Translations under genes and position numbers: made by a program
Origin: a virus
IMG/VR virus record: IMGVR_UViG_3300028610_002494
Location: 47,838 to 111,837 of that record
Length of the DNA: 64,000 nucleotides
Strand: one strand, 5' to 3'
Shown: positions 41,114-50,139 of the stretch, one piece after another
Layout: the number at the start of each line of letters is the position of its first letter
Position numbering within the stretch: the stretch's first letter is position 1
Notes under the pieces: generated by a model
Databases searched by the model: none
Seen by the model: the letters and a program-made list of their open reading frames with translations, nothing else
What the model was told of the DNA's origin: nothing

Positions 41114-43084
41114 ATGAAAAATATTGTAATAATTGCAGAAAAACCAAGTCAAGGAATCAATATAGCTGAAGCATTTAATCTTACTGAAGTAATAGATGGA
41201 GCAAAGATTAAGGATGAAATATTTAATGTAAAGATTCATTGTGGTGAATTTCAAAATGATAATTTAATTTTAATTTCAGCAAAAGGACATATAATGGAAT
41301 TACGAGGTCGAAGTCCTAATATTATATATTTTGGTTTTGAATGGAAAGAACCAACAATAAGAGATAAGGACAAACGTGCCAGATTTTTGTTATTAAAGAA
41401 ATATATAAAAATAGCTGATGAAATTATAATTGCAACTGATGCAGATGATGAAGGAGAATTGATTGGATATAATTTGGTGAAATATTTTGGTAAGTTAGGT
41501 ATTACTACAAGAATGTTATTTATGTCTTTAACAGAACGAGAAGTTATAAGATCTTTTAATAATAGAGCTGGATTAAGGATTAATATTGCTTTAGCTGCAG
41601 AATTAAGATCATGGGCAGATAAGGTTTTTGGATATATTTTTAGTAAGTTTTTGACAAAATCATATATGAGTGTTGTTGTTAATTCAGGTTATATTAAACT
41701 TCCTGTTGGAAGAGTAATGACTCCTATTTTAAGTTTAGTTGTTGACAGAATTAACTCAATAGAAAAAATAAAAAGTGAACTTAAAGATAAGAAACCAGTG
41801 ATTAAGATTGATTTTGATATCATTCCAAAAATGCCTTCTATTTCTATGTTTGATGAGAAATTTGATTTAGATGAGGATCAATATGATATTTCAATGGAAG
41901 ATGCATTAAAACTAAAAGAATTCTATGGTGTAATAGAAGGAAAAATTATTAAGGTATATAAAGAAGAACAAGAAAAAGAACCAAAAGAGTCTGGTTTAAC
42001 AATAGATGATATAAGAGAGTGGTGTTACAAAAAAGGAATAGATTATCATGAGACAGACCAAGTACTGCAAATGCTTTATAATAACAAGTTAATTACTTAT
42101 CCAAGGAGTGAATCTACTATTTTACCTAATCCTGATGATAAAGATATAGGAACACAATATTACAGAGAAATAATTGATAATTGTTTGGAACAATTAGGAT
42201 TATTTGATTATAAAAATGATCTTATAGAGACCTATGTGCCAAGAATGGGAACTGAATCCGATGGTGCTCATTATGCAATACATCCAACTAATATAAAATT
42301 AGAAACTGAACTTCCTCATATCCATAAATTTATTTATGAGTTTATTATGAGGAAATTTATTAAAGGTTTTGGTTTTCCAAAAATGTGGACTAACTATGTG
42401 TGTGAGGCACAATTTGAAAATGAAAATATTATATTATCAAAAACTATGAAATCTATTTTTTGGCAAGAAATAGATGATTTTGGTTATAAATGTGTAGATA
42501 ATCCTTCTAAGCTTAATTATGAGAGCTTAGAAGAAGATGAGATACCTATGATTGAAGTTGGAGATAATGTACCATGTTTAACAAAAATAGAAGAAAGGGT
42601 TGCAGTTGTTGTTCCTCCTGAACGATTTTCTAAAGAAGAATTATATGCTTTTTTAAAAGATAATCATTTAGGAACTGATGCAACACGTTCAATTATATTA
42701 CAGAAATTGTGGAATGGAAATTTATTAAAAGGGAATCCACCTTTTCCTACTGTACTTGGTAAAAGAATAATTGAAGCAATTAAATTAATAAATATTAAAT
42801 TAACTAAAACTCAATTAACAAGAGAATTTGAAGTGAATATGAAAAAGGTTAAAGATGGATCACATGAAGTTAATGATATTAAAAAAGATTTAAGAATTGA
42901 AATAATTAACATTGTAAATGCCAAAATTGGTATTATGGAAACAATTGGGAATAATATTGCTTTTTTTGGTAAATGTCAAAGATGTGAAGGAAGGATGAAA
43001 CTCATTTCTTATGTTAAACAAGGTCAAACAGGGTTCTTTTTAGCCTGTGAAAAAGAAAATTGTAATTATACAATGCCAATATAA
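41114..43084 (+). CDS. topA: DNA topoisomerase type IA
   Basis: A 656-residue topoisomerase that relaxes or decatenates DNA by cutting one strand through a tyrosine. Toprim: IVIIAEKPSQG at the N-terminus and ATDADDEGELIG (about 108-119). PVGRVMTPIL marks domain IV. The active site is LITYPRSES (Tyr about 328). One C-terminal zinc finger, CQRCEGRMKL...CEKENC. The ATG at 41114 fits the toprim start better than TTG at 41084. It looks closer to archaeal topo III than reverse gyrase, as no helicase part exists. Confidence 0.92.
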   Translation: MKNIVIIAEKPSQGINIAEAFNLTEVIDGAKIKDEIFNVKIHCGEFQNDNLILISAKGHIMELRGRSPNIIYFGFEWKEPTIRDKDKRARFLLLKKYIKIADEIIIATDADDEGELIGYNLVKYFGKLGITTRMLFMSLTEREVIRSFNNRAGLRINIALAAELRSWADKVFGYIFSKFLTKSYMSVVVNSGYIKLPVGRVMTPILSLVVDRINSIEKIKSELKDKKPVIKIDFDIIPKMPSISMFDEKFDLDEDQYDISMEDALKLKEFYGVIEGKIIKVYKEEQEKEPKESGLTIDDIREWCYKKGIDYHETDQVLQMLYNNKLITYPRSESTILPNPDDKDIGTQYYREIIDNCLEQLGLFDYKNDLIETYVPRMGTESDGAHYAIHPTNIKLETELPHIHKFIYEFIMRKFIKGFGFPKMWTNYVCEAQFENENIILSKTMKSIFWQEIDDFGYKCVDNPSKLNYESLEEDEIPMIEVGDNVPCLTKIEERVAVVVPPERFSKEELYAFLKDNHLGTDATRSIILQKLWNGNLLKGNPPFPTVLGKRIIEAIKLINIKLTKTQLTREFEVNMKKVKDGSHEVNDIKKDLRIEIINIVNAKIGIMETIGNNIAFFGKCQRCEGRMKLISYVKQGQTGFFLACEKENCNYTMPI

Positions 43085-43096
43085 GAGGAAATAAAA

Positions 43097-43975
43097 ATGA
43101 ATAGAAATATAACTGAAATATTAACACGTGTTTTATTTGTTGTTTTATATGTTTGTGTTGTTATGTTATTATTTATATCAAACCTTATTTTTACTTATAT
43201 TATAGCTGGTTGTATTATAATATGTTTTATCTTATTTTTTATCTTATTTGTAATAATAAATTATGCAAAAATAAAGGATTATATACGTGGTTTTAATATA
43301 AGACGTTTAATAAAATGTCTTTCACAAGATATTCTAAAAAAAAGAAAACCTGAAAAAATATTTAAAATAAATGATATTGTTGAGTTGAAATTAATACAAG
43401 GTAAAACACATATTTATATTAAAGGTAAGGAGTTTATACAATGTATGTATCTTTTATTAAACATTCCTGTTGAAGAGATTGAAGATTATGATGAATATGA
43501 AAGTATTGATGATATTGCTGAAAGATTGGATCATTCTTTAGAAGGTAATAGAGGTGATATTGTTATTAGAGATGATGTTTCTAATCTTAATGGAGTTGAA
43601 TTTAGAGGTATTGAACTTAATATTGAACTTAATATTAATAGTAGAATAATTGATCCAGAAACTGAATTTATTGGACATTGTTCTAATTTACAGGTCTTTT
43701 TTGAAAATGGATTAGATACTAATATTTTACATTCAAATATTGCATTTCCATTATTAAAAAAGCTTTCAGAAGTAAAATATGAACCTGCTTTTCTTAGGTT
43801 TAGAGAAGAAATTGTAAAGAGGTTTAATGCTGGGAATGATAATGTAAGAGAGTTTCTTCATATTGAGGGATATCTTAATTATCTTAATGAAGAAGAGTTA
43901 AAATGTTTGGATGTTGATAAATATAACGAAAGTGTAAGAAGTTTAGAAAATATTGAAGTTTGGAGGTTTGTATAA
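43097..43975 (+). CDS. Membrane-anchored hypothetical protein
   Basis: A 292-residue protein with two N-terminal TM segments (about residues 10-55, similar in layout to the small NWLK proteins), then a soluble alpha/beta domain with repeated acidic turns (EEIEDYDEYESIDDIAERLDHSLEGN). Not recognised. Confidence 0.6.
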   Translation: MNRNITEILTRVLFVVLYVCVVMLLFISNLIFTYIIAGCIIICFILFFILFVIINYAKIKDYIRGFNIRRLIKCLSQDILKKRKPEKIFKINDIVELKLIQGKTHIYIKGKEFIQCMYLLLNIPVEEIEDYDEYESIDDIAERLDHSLEGNRGDIVIRDDVSNLNGVEFRGIELNIELNINSRIIDPETEFIGHCSNLQVFFENGLDTNILHSNIAFPLLKKLSEVKYEPAFLRFREEIVKRFNAGNDNVREFLHIEGYLNYLNEEELKCLDVDKYNESVRSLENIEVWRFV

Positions 43976-43976
43976 G

Positions 43977-44243
43977 ATGTCAAAAAAAGAAGTAGAAAAA
44001 TATTTGTATGAAATAAAACAAAAAAAGATAACAACACAATTATTTTACAGTCTATTAATAAGTTCAATAGAAAAGAATATGGATAAACTAATACAATTTA
44101 ACGATCAACAACTTGATGAAATAATGGGTAATTTAAAAAGTAATATCCATACCAATGTTAATAGAATGTTAAAAATTACTATGAGAACCAAGTATGGATC
44201 AAGTAGTGCAAAACAAGCTATAATAAAAGGTTATTATACTTAA
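43977..44243 (+). CDS. MSKKE-leader small helical protein
   Basis: An 88-residue protein starting MSKKEVEKYLYEIKQKK, helical, basic C-terminus. GGAGGTTTG lies 9 bases upstream, at the end of the preceding gene. Not recognised. Confidence 0.5.
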   Translation: MSKKEVEKYLYEIKQKKITTQLFYSLLISSIEKNMDKLIQFNDQQLDEIMGNLKSNIHTNVNRMLKITMRTKYGSSSAKQAIIKGYYT

Positions 44244-44268
44244 AAAATAAAAAGAGATGAAATAAAAA

Positions 44269-44577
44269 ATGGAAATGAAATTAATAAAAATATTATTAAA
44301 GAATCTAAATAATGATTCTCATACAGTAGAATTGATTTTTAAAGATAATACTATTATAAGACTTTATTTTTGTTGCAATATATTAATGGGTATAAAAGGA
44401 ATAGATAACGTTTATTATATAAGTGAAAATATTAAATCAAATTCTATTATAGACGATTATATTAATACTATTAATATAAATAAAGACGTTCGTTTAAAAC
44501 GTGAAATTTTTATAAAAATAGCTAATAAAATAATTAAAAAATATTTTTCAAATCATAAAATGTTTGAAATTAAATAA
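44269..44577 (+). CDS. Hypothetical protein, 102 aa
   Basis: A soluble alpha/beta-looking protein (KILLKNLNNDSHTVELIFKDNTIIRLYF). AGAGATGAAA precedes the ATG. Not recognised. Confidence 0.5.
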   Translation: MEMKLIKILLKNLNNDSHTVELIFKDNTIIRLYFCCNILMGIKGIDNVYYISENIKSNSIIDDYINTININKDVRLKREIFIKIANKIIKKYFSNHKMFEIK

Positions 44578-44596
44578 GAAAAAAGAGTGATAAGAA

Positions 44597-44887
44597 ATGT
44601 CAGAAACAAAATTAAGCTGGGAAGAAGTTTTTCAAATAAGAAGTAAGTTATACGATAAATTAATAGAAAAATACGGTAAATTACCTTCCAAGAAACAATA
44701 CATTTTAGATGTAATTGAAGATCGAGGTGGATCAGTTTCTCTACAACTTCTAAGTAAAATAATGCATTATAGAATAGATCTACTTGAGAATTGGGTATTA
44801 AAATTAAATGCTGAACATAAAATTAGTGTAAAAGGATTATATCCAGATTGGATATTAGTAAAATATAAAGGAAGTGATAAAAAATGA
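44597..44887 (+). CDS. Winged-helix-like small protein
   Basis: A 96-residue protein; KKQYILDVIEDRGGSVSLQLLSKIMHYRIDLLENWVLKL reads as helix, strand, helix-turn-helix and would suit a winged-helix DNA-binding fold. A possible regulator in the topoisomerase operon. It overlaps the next start by ATGA. Confidence 0.5.
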   Translation: MSETKLSWEEVFQIRSKLYDKLIEKYGKLPSKKQYILDVIEDRGGSVSLQLLSKIMHYRIDLLENWVLKLNAEHKISVKGLYPDWILVKYKGSDKK

Positions 44888-45036
44888 GTAAAAAACATAA
44901 ACTGTCTGAATTATTTTCAAGAAACTTTTTACTAAATAACCTAAAAGAAAAAAATATTGATGGTGAAACACATAGAATATTTAAATTTATTATACATAAA
45001 GATAAAATAAAAGAATTTATAGAACAGGTGAAATAA
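44884..45036 (+). CDS. 50-residue MSKK-leader protein
   Basis: A small helical basic protein starting MSKKHKLSELFSRNFLLNNL. The 4-base overlap with the upstream stop supports translation. Not recognised. Confidence 0.5.
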   Translation: MSKKHKLSELFSRNFLLNNLKEKNIDGETHRIFKFIIHKDKIKEFIEQVK

Positions 45037-45037
45037 A

Positions 45038-45583
45038 ATGGATAAAAAATATAAATTAATTGCTGAAGATTTAGAAGAATTTGAAGATGGAAGTATATTA
45101 CATTCTCGATTATGTTGTAGACCATTAACATCGACAGAATTAGAAGAGAGAAGAACAGAAGAAGGTGAAAGACAACAAAGAATTGAAATTTATAAATTAA
45201 GATGTGAACAAATAAGAGACAAAATACCTAAAACTAAAAAAGCAAAATTAGAATTCTTAAGAAAAAAAAGTTCTGAGTATAATCATGAATATCCATCATT
45301 AAATCCAGATTTTCAGAGTGCTTGTAAAAATTGTTATTATTATAGAATCTATTATAATTTTGGTTATATAGATTTTGGTAAAAGTCAATATTCAGATGAA
45401 ATTGATTTTGAAGGAGAAATAAGTATAGTTGGGAGTATAAAGCATATATGTAATTTCAATGGTTCTACAGAAATATGGATTAAATCCAAAAAATGTAAAT
45501 ATCATATACTTCGAAAACTTGAAGAGTTCAGAAGATTTCTTATGTTTAATATTTTGGATTGGAGTGGATATTATGAAAATTAA
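45038..45583 (+). CDS. Hypothetical protein with Cys pairs, 181 aa
   Basis: An acidic, charged helical N-terminal half, then FQSACKNCYYYRIYY...KHICNFNG...KKCKYHIL, cysteines that may bind zinc. It overlaps the VanZ-like gene by 11 bases. Not recognised. Confidence 0.5.
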   Translation: MDKKYKLIAEDLEEFEDGSILHSRLCCRPLTSTELEERRTEEGERQQRIEIYKLRCEQIRDKIPKTKKAKLEFLRKKSSEYNHEYPSLNPDFQSACKNCYYYRIYYNFGYIDFGKSQYSDEIDFEGEISIVGSIKHICNFNGSTEIWIKSKKCKYHILRKLEEFRRFLMFNILDWSGYYEN

Positions 45584-46019
45584 AAACTTAAAAAGGATTC
45601 CTGTGATTATACTTACCATTGTTATATTTGTTTTATCTTCATTAAAACAAAAAATTCCACCTATTGGAGCATATAAAATTGATTATCTTTTTATAGTTCT
45701 TCATATAGGTGAATTTGGATTATTTAGTATGCTTTTAATGTTAGGGTTTTATCCACAATTTAAATCATATTATTTAGTGATGGGTTGTATATTATATGGG
45801 ATATTGGATGAGATACATCAATATTTTGTTCCTACAAGATTTTTTGATGTTTTAGATATATTATGTAATATTGTAGGAGCAATATTAGGTGTGCTTATTT
45901 ATTTTTTGTTATTATATATAATAATAAAAATTAGGACTCCAAAATGGGCAATAAATATAATGTCAAATGAAGTAAATACTATTGAACAATTTATAAAAAT
46001 ATTAGAAAAAGAGGATTAA
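45573..46019 (+). CDS. VanZ-like membrane protein
   Basis: A 148-residue protein with four TM segments. KIDYLFIVLHIGEFGLFSMLL and YGILDEIHQYFVPTRFFDVLDILCNIVGAILG carry the VanZ family residues (H...E, DExHQ, P.R...D...N..G). VanZ-type proteins are linked to lipid or cell-envelope glycan traits. The ATG at 45573 fits the first TM; the frame upstream is a shadow. Confidence 0.8.
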   Translation: MKIKNLKRIPVIILTIVIFVLSSLKQKIPPIGAYKIDYLFIVLHIGEFGLFSMLLMLGFYPQFKSYYLVMGCILYGILDEIHQYFVPTRFFDVLDILCNIVGAILGVLIYFLLLYIIIKIRTPKWAINIMSNEVNTIEQFIKILEKED

Positions 46020-46055
46020 TTTTAGTTAAAAATCCATTTTACAAAAATTTATATG

Positions 46056-46080
46056 TATAAATAGTCTTTATAAAATTAAG
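46056..46080 (+). promoter_or_regulatory. Archaeal promoter TATAAATAGTCTTTATAAAATTAAG
   Basis: Nearly identical to 37566-37591, including upstream ACAAAA...ATATG. The start at 46088 is only 8 bases downstream of the ATTAAG block, so the transcript probably has a very short leader. Confidence 0.7.
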
Positions 46081-46087
46081 AATAAAA

Positions 46088-46321
46088 ATGATTGAAACAA
46101 TTAATATTGATGATTTGTATATAGGAGTTCCAGAACATATTTATAATAAGGAAGAAATTGAAAATGATTCTTATTTAATAAAAATGAAAGAAAATGTAGA
46201 AAATCTTCCTCCAATAGAAGTGATTGATTTAGGCAATGAATATTCACTTTCTAATGGTTATCATCGTGTTTCAATCTATAAATATTTAGGTATAAAAAAA
46301 ATTAAAGCAGAAGTTTATTAA
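46088..46321 (+). CDS. ParB-like domain protein
   Basis: A 77-residue protein with the ParB/Srx N-terminal fold pattern: LPPIEVIDLGNEYSLSNGYHRVSIYKYLGIKKIKAEV (the GYHRV box binds nucleotide). No HTH or dimerisation domain follows, so it is not a full partition protein. It may be a small CTPase/nuclease-like regulator. Confidence 0.65.
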   Translation: MIETINIDDLYIGVPEHIYNKEEIENDSYLIKMKENVENLPPIEVIDLGNEYSLSNGYHRVSIYKYLGIKKIKAEVY

Positions 46322-46352
46322 AAATAAAAAAACTAAGGAGTTGGTTTAAAGA

Positions 46353-47453
46353 ATGGCAGAATTAAAAAAATTCAATACTAAACATGAAATCCATATAAAA
46401 CTATGTCTAACATTAGCAAAACATGGTTTTAAGTTTTTAGGAACATGGGATCTTGGTGAGGTGTCTGGTTTTTGTCAGGAGTGCGGACATCTTATTAGGT
46501 ATGAACAAAATTTTATAGATGTTCAAACTAAGGATGAATATACAATAGGATCAGATTGTATGTTTAAAATTTATATCTTAAGTCATTGGAGGACTCAAAT
46601 TAAAGAAAAAGATTTAGAGAATAAAGATCTTCAAAGAGCTGGTAAGTGGCTCTGGATAATTCATAGAGATGGTTATTTAAATAAGATGGATGAGATGCTT
46701 CCACAACCTAAAGATTATGATGGTGATTTCAAGAAATTAGCTGATGATTTGAAGGTTCTTGTATTGAAGATCAGAATTAATATCAAGAAAGAAATGGAAG
46801 AAAAAAAAAGAAGAAAAGAATATGAACTAAAACAAAAAATATTAGAAGAACAAAAGAAAGTACAAGAAGTATATTTTCAAGGTTGGATCATATCTCAAGA
46901 AATTAACATAAATAATTGTAATGACTGGGAAAAAAATTTCTTGGAAACAATGTATAAAGCTGAGATCAAGGATTGGGTATTATCTGATAAGCAAAAAAGC
47001 ATATTTAATAGAATTAAAGATGAGAAAAATATTCAGCAGGTTGTTGAGAACAATCAAAATCTTGGTTCTGTTGCAATAGTTAATGAAGTCTCAAAAAAGG
47101 TTGATTATTCTGAGCTAAATGATTGGGAAAAAGAATTTATGGAATCCATAGGTCAACAGGTTGATGCAGGAAGTGTTTTATCTCAAAAACAAATAGAAGT
47201 TTTAGATAAAATTGATGAGAAATTTACAAATGGTAAAGAAACTGAAGATTTTAGTGATTATATCGGAAAGAGAGTTCAATCTTGGTTAATTAGTGATTTA
47301 TCAGGAATTTATACAACAGGAATTGTAAAGGTTGTTAAGAAAGAAACTAATATGGCAATACTATGTAATGTATTAGTTGAAGATGATTCAGAAACGATTC
47401 TTAATGAAGTTTGGATACCTAAATCTCAACTTATAATTGATATAACACTTTAA
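46353..47453 (+). CDS. Zinc-binding protein with NDWEK repeats
   Basis: A 366-residue protein. GFCQECGHLIRYEQNFIDV...GSDCMF is a zinc-binding module seen in phage proteins. A Lys/Glu coiled coil follows, then two copies of a motif: NDWEKNFLE...LSDKQKSIFNRI and NDWEKEFME...LSQKQIEVLDKI. A final beta-rich domain (VQSWLISDLSGIYTTGIVKVV) resembles an OB or SH3 barrel. Possibly nucleic-acid binding. GGAGTTGG precedes the start, as at 37638. Confidence 0.65.
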   Translation: MAELKKFNTKHEIHIKLCLTLAKHGFKFLGTWDLGEVSGFCQECGHLIRYEQNFIDVQTKDEYTIGSDCMFKIYILSHWRTQIKEKDLENKDLQRAGKWLWIIHRDGYLNKMDEMLPQPKDYDGDFKKLADDLKVLVLKIRINIKKEMEEKKRRKEYELKQKILEEQKKVQEVYFQGWIISQEININNCNDWEKNFLETMYKAEIKDWVLSDKQKSIFNRIKDEKNIQQVVENNQNLGSVAIVNEVSKKVDYSELNDWEKEFMESIGQQVDAGSVLSQKQIEVLDKIDEKFTNGKETEDFSDYIGKRVQSWLISDLSGIYTTGIVKVVKKETNMAILCNVLVEDDSETILNEVWIPKSQLIIDITL

Positions 47454-47515
47454 TTTTTTTATTTTATTTTTTCTAATTTTTTATTAATTTTAACTATTTT
47501 ACCTTATAAATTTCT
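47454..47515 (+). terminator. T-rich terminator region
   Basis: Several T-runs (TTTTTTT, TTTTATTTTTTC, TTTTTTATT) follow the stop at 47453, as expected of archaeal U-tract termination. This divides the DNA-metabolism side from the exported-protein side. Confidence 0.55.
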
Positions 47516-47548
47516 TTATTATTTTAAACTTTAATAGTAAAAGGTTGA

Positions 47549-47639
47549 TTTTATTGATTATATTTATAAACAAATGATTTAAATAATAGATAAATATATT
47601 TAACTTATATAAATTTAAATATAAATAAAATCAATAAAA
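47549..47639. promoter_or_regulatory. Promoter of the 47661 gene within an inverted repeat
   Basis: TTATATAAATTTAAATA (from 47605) is the TATA-like segment. TTTTATTGATTATATTTAT (47549-47567) is the reverse complement of ATAAATAAAATCAATAAAA (47621-47639) at 18 of 19 positions, so the promoter is bracketed by a long inverted repeat. GAGATAATAA is the ribosome-binding site. Confidence 0.55.
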
Positions 47640-47660
47640 TTAAAAAAAGAGATAATAAAT

Positions 47661-48734
47661 ATGGATTTTAAACAAAAAAAACGTGCTAAATACTATGTAG
47701 CAGGTGGAATCTTAGCTCTTTGTTTAGTTATCGGTCTTGTAGTTGCTTTTTCTACAATGTCACCTTGGTATATGTGGTGGGATGATGATGATGTCGCACC
47801 AACTCCTTTAGCTTATTCTACTTTTGTATTGACTTCAGCTGTTGACGGTGAAGATGTATCAAGTTGGGCAACAATGGATATTTGGGTTCCAAAATCTGAT
47901 GCTGATTTTGATGAAGGTTATGAAGACATTACAGCTTTAACTCAAAACTTTGAAAGAGAGGAAACAGGGAAAGATGCTGATGATATTTCTTTAGATTTAA
48001 GCATTTATCCTTATGTGTGGGCTGAAATTGTCGGAAATGCACCTTGGCAAAATCATTTTGAGTTAATCATTACTGGTGGAGTAAATAGGGTACATAGATA
48101 CAATGTTCATGATGCAAGTGAAGCTGCTCCTTTTAATATCTTAGTAAGAAATACTGGAGCAAACCTGACAACTTGGACTGAAACTAATGGTGGAGGAATT
48201 GATTCAAATTATACTGGTGTTGTGGATGTTCCTTTAAGTTATTTAGCTGCAGCCAAATGTCATTATGGTGATAATTGGAATATTGATGCAACTGAATTTG
48301 GTGAGTTAACTGCTACCCAGCAAGAGTTCTATTGGAATCAAAGAAATTGGGCAGATCAATTTCCTACTTATGATCCAACTGTAGATACTAATAATGAATT
48401 TGAACGAGAGTTTGAAGTGTTGACCAATGTTTTCTGTGTGTATATACAGATGAATGATACAATTAGTGTAGTTGATGGTGCTGTTACACAACTAAATGTT
48501 ACACTTGGAAGAGGTCAACCTATTGAAACTGTTATTGCTGGAGCTAATTTATATTTCTTGTGGTATGAGGGATTCAATTTTCTTGATGGTGTAATGTCAT
48601 GGGATTTTGAAATGTCATTCGGAGATAATCTTACTGTCGCAACAGCATACTCAGGAAGAATAGATGTTCCTGCTGGAGCATCATCCATAACTGGTTTTAT
48701 AGCATATAATGAAATTGGTTTAGTTGCTGCATAG
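47661..48734 (+). CDS. Membrane-anchored exported protein, candidate major surface/virion protein
   Basis: A 357-residue protein with a basic head (MDFKQKKRAKYY), one TM/signal segment (VAGGILALCLVIGLVVAFS) and an acidic, beta-rich ectodomain starting at WWDDDD. N-x-S/T sequons (NLT, NYT, NDT, NVT) suit glycosylation. Codon and base use are visibly richer in G/C and Ala/Gly/Trp than neighbours, and it has its own promoter, which suggests high expression. No family recognised; a spike or membrane-coat protein is plausible. Confidence 0.6.
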   Translation: MDFKQKKRAKYYVAGGILALCLVIGLVVAFSTMSPWYMWWDDDDVAPTPLAYSTFVLTSAVDGEDVSSWATMDIWVPKSDADFDEGYEDITALTQNFEREETGKDADDISLDLSIYPYVWAEIVGNAPWQNHFELIITGGVNRVHRYNVHDASEAAPFNILVRNTGANLTTWTETNGGGIDSNYTGVVDVPLSYLAAAKCHYGDNWNIDATEFGELTATQQEFYWNQRNWADQFPTYDPTVDTNNEFEREFEVLTNVFCVYIQMNDTISVVDGAVTQLNVTLGRGQPIETVIAGANLYFLWYEGFNFLDGVMSWDFEMSFGDNLTVATAYSGRIDVPAGASSITGFIAYNEIGLVAA

Positions 48735-48751
48735 TTTAAAGGTGAAAACTA

Positions 48752-50139
48752 ATGAAAACAAACAAAAGAAAGTCTAAAATTTTTTTTTTCTAATTTTTTT
48801 TTCTTATTTTATTTTAGTTGGTTTAACTAATCCTGTTAAAGCAAGTGTAAATTATACACCGACTATTGAAGCAGATTGGTTATATGTTGAAACAGGAAAT
48901 TTTGTTGATACTTCTCCTAATTCTTGGGAAACTGATATTAATATAGCAAGTGGTGGGATTGATTTATGGGATTTTGAAAATCTTGGAATTCTTTCTTATA
49001 CTAATGATGAAGTAATCTTTAAATCAAAAACTACATTTGGATTTGAAATCACGATGCATACTGATGTAGATTTTAGAGCTGTTTATCCTAATATAAATCT
49101 TGATAACCAACATAGTGAACAATTTTTCAGGATACAATATATGAATATTGATGGTGCTGAATCTGTATATTATTATGTAACATGGAATTCAATGGAGCTT
49201 GGTACTATGAGACAACATAATTATGACGGAACTATACCTATAACAGTAGGAATTAGGGATATATTAGGAAATAGTGGAACTATAACTATAAATGGTCAAA
49301 CATTTGATACACCAACATATGTTGCTGATGTGGTTAGAACAAGAATTACTGATGTTAATGATGGTGTAGTAGGTGCATATGATGATATATTTACTAATAT
49401 TGATGATGTAGATTCAGGAAGTGTTAGTTTTCAGGAACTTGAAGATGATTTTAGTGCTTCACAATCAAGAATAATTGCTTATGTTGATTCATCAAATCTT
49501 GGTTGGTCTGGTGGAAGTATTGAAGAAGGTCAAACATTACAACAATCAATGGTTGGTGGTTCTCAAAAAGGAGTGGAGTTTCATAATCCTACTATTTCTG
49601 ATTCTTATAGGTTTGATTTGAGTGCTCGAATCCAACCAGAAGTATCTAAATATTCCCAATATAATGATATTCGTGCTGCTGAAGTAAAATATTGGACTTG
49701 GGGATTATGGGCAGGAGATATGGATATATTAGTATCACCACATACCTATACAGCACCTGAAAGAATAGTAGCAATTCATACAGAAAATCAGTTTATTCAT
49801 TGGAATTTTGAAATAGATGTAGAATTTGTTGCAACAGTAGAATCAACAGCTGAATTAACACAAGCTATTTTAGATGATCCTTTTCTTAGAGCAGGAGATA
49901 TGATATGGGATGTAGGGTTTACTGGTGATTATGAGGTTGATATAGCATTACAGAAACGAGATCCTTTAGATATTTTTGAAGATATATTTGGGGATATTTT
50001 TGATTTTTTATTTGGGGATATTTTCAGTATTTTAATAGTTATTATAGTAGTTGGTGTAGGAATATATATATTTATTAAAGTAATTCCAACAATACAGAAA
50101 AGAAAATTAAGAAACAATCCAAAAAGAAATGGTTATTAA
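48752..50139 (+). CDS. Exported protein with C-terminal TM, frame broken in a poly-T
   Basis: A secreted, membrane-anchored protein of about 461 residues if one base is added. The ATG at 48752 with GGTGAAAAC upstream encodes MKTNKRKSKIFFF then stops. In the frame that carries the rest, FFFLIFFSYFILVGLTNPVKA completes a signal peptide straight after the T10 run at 48780-48789. The mature part is beta-rich, and residues near the end (DIFSILIVIIVVGVGIYIFI) form a TM with a basic tail. Sequencing error, phase variation or slippage could explain the break. Confidence 0.6.

Noticed and set aside
41114-43084. Reverse gyrase
   Set aside because: Only the topoisomerase IA half is present; there is no helicase domain in the same chain and the separate helicase at 34954 is XPD-like.
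46088-46321. ParB partition protein
   Set aside because: Only the N-terminal ParB/Srx-like fold is present, no HTH, no ParA neighbour and no parS-like repeat seen.
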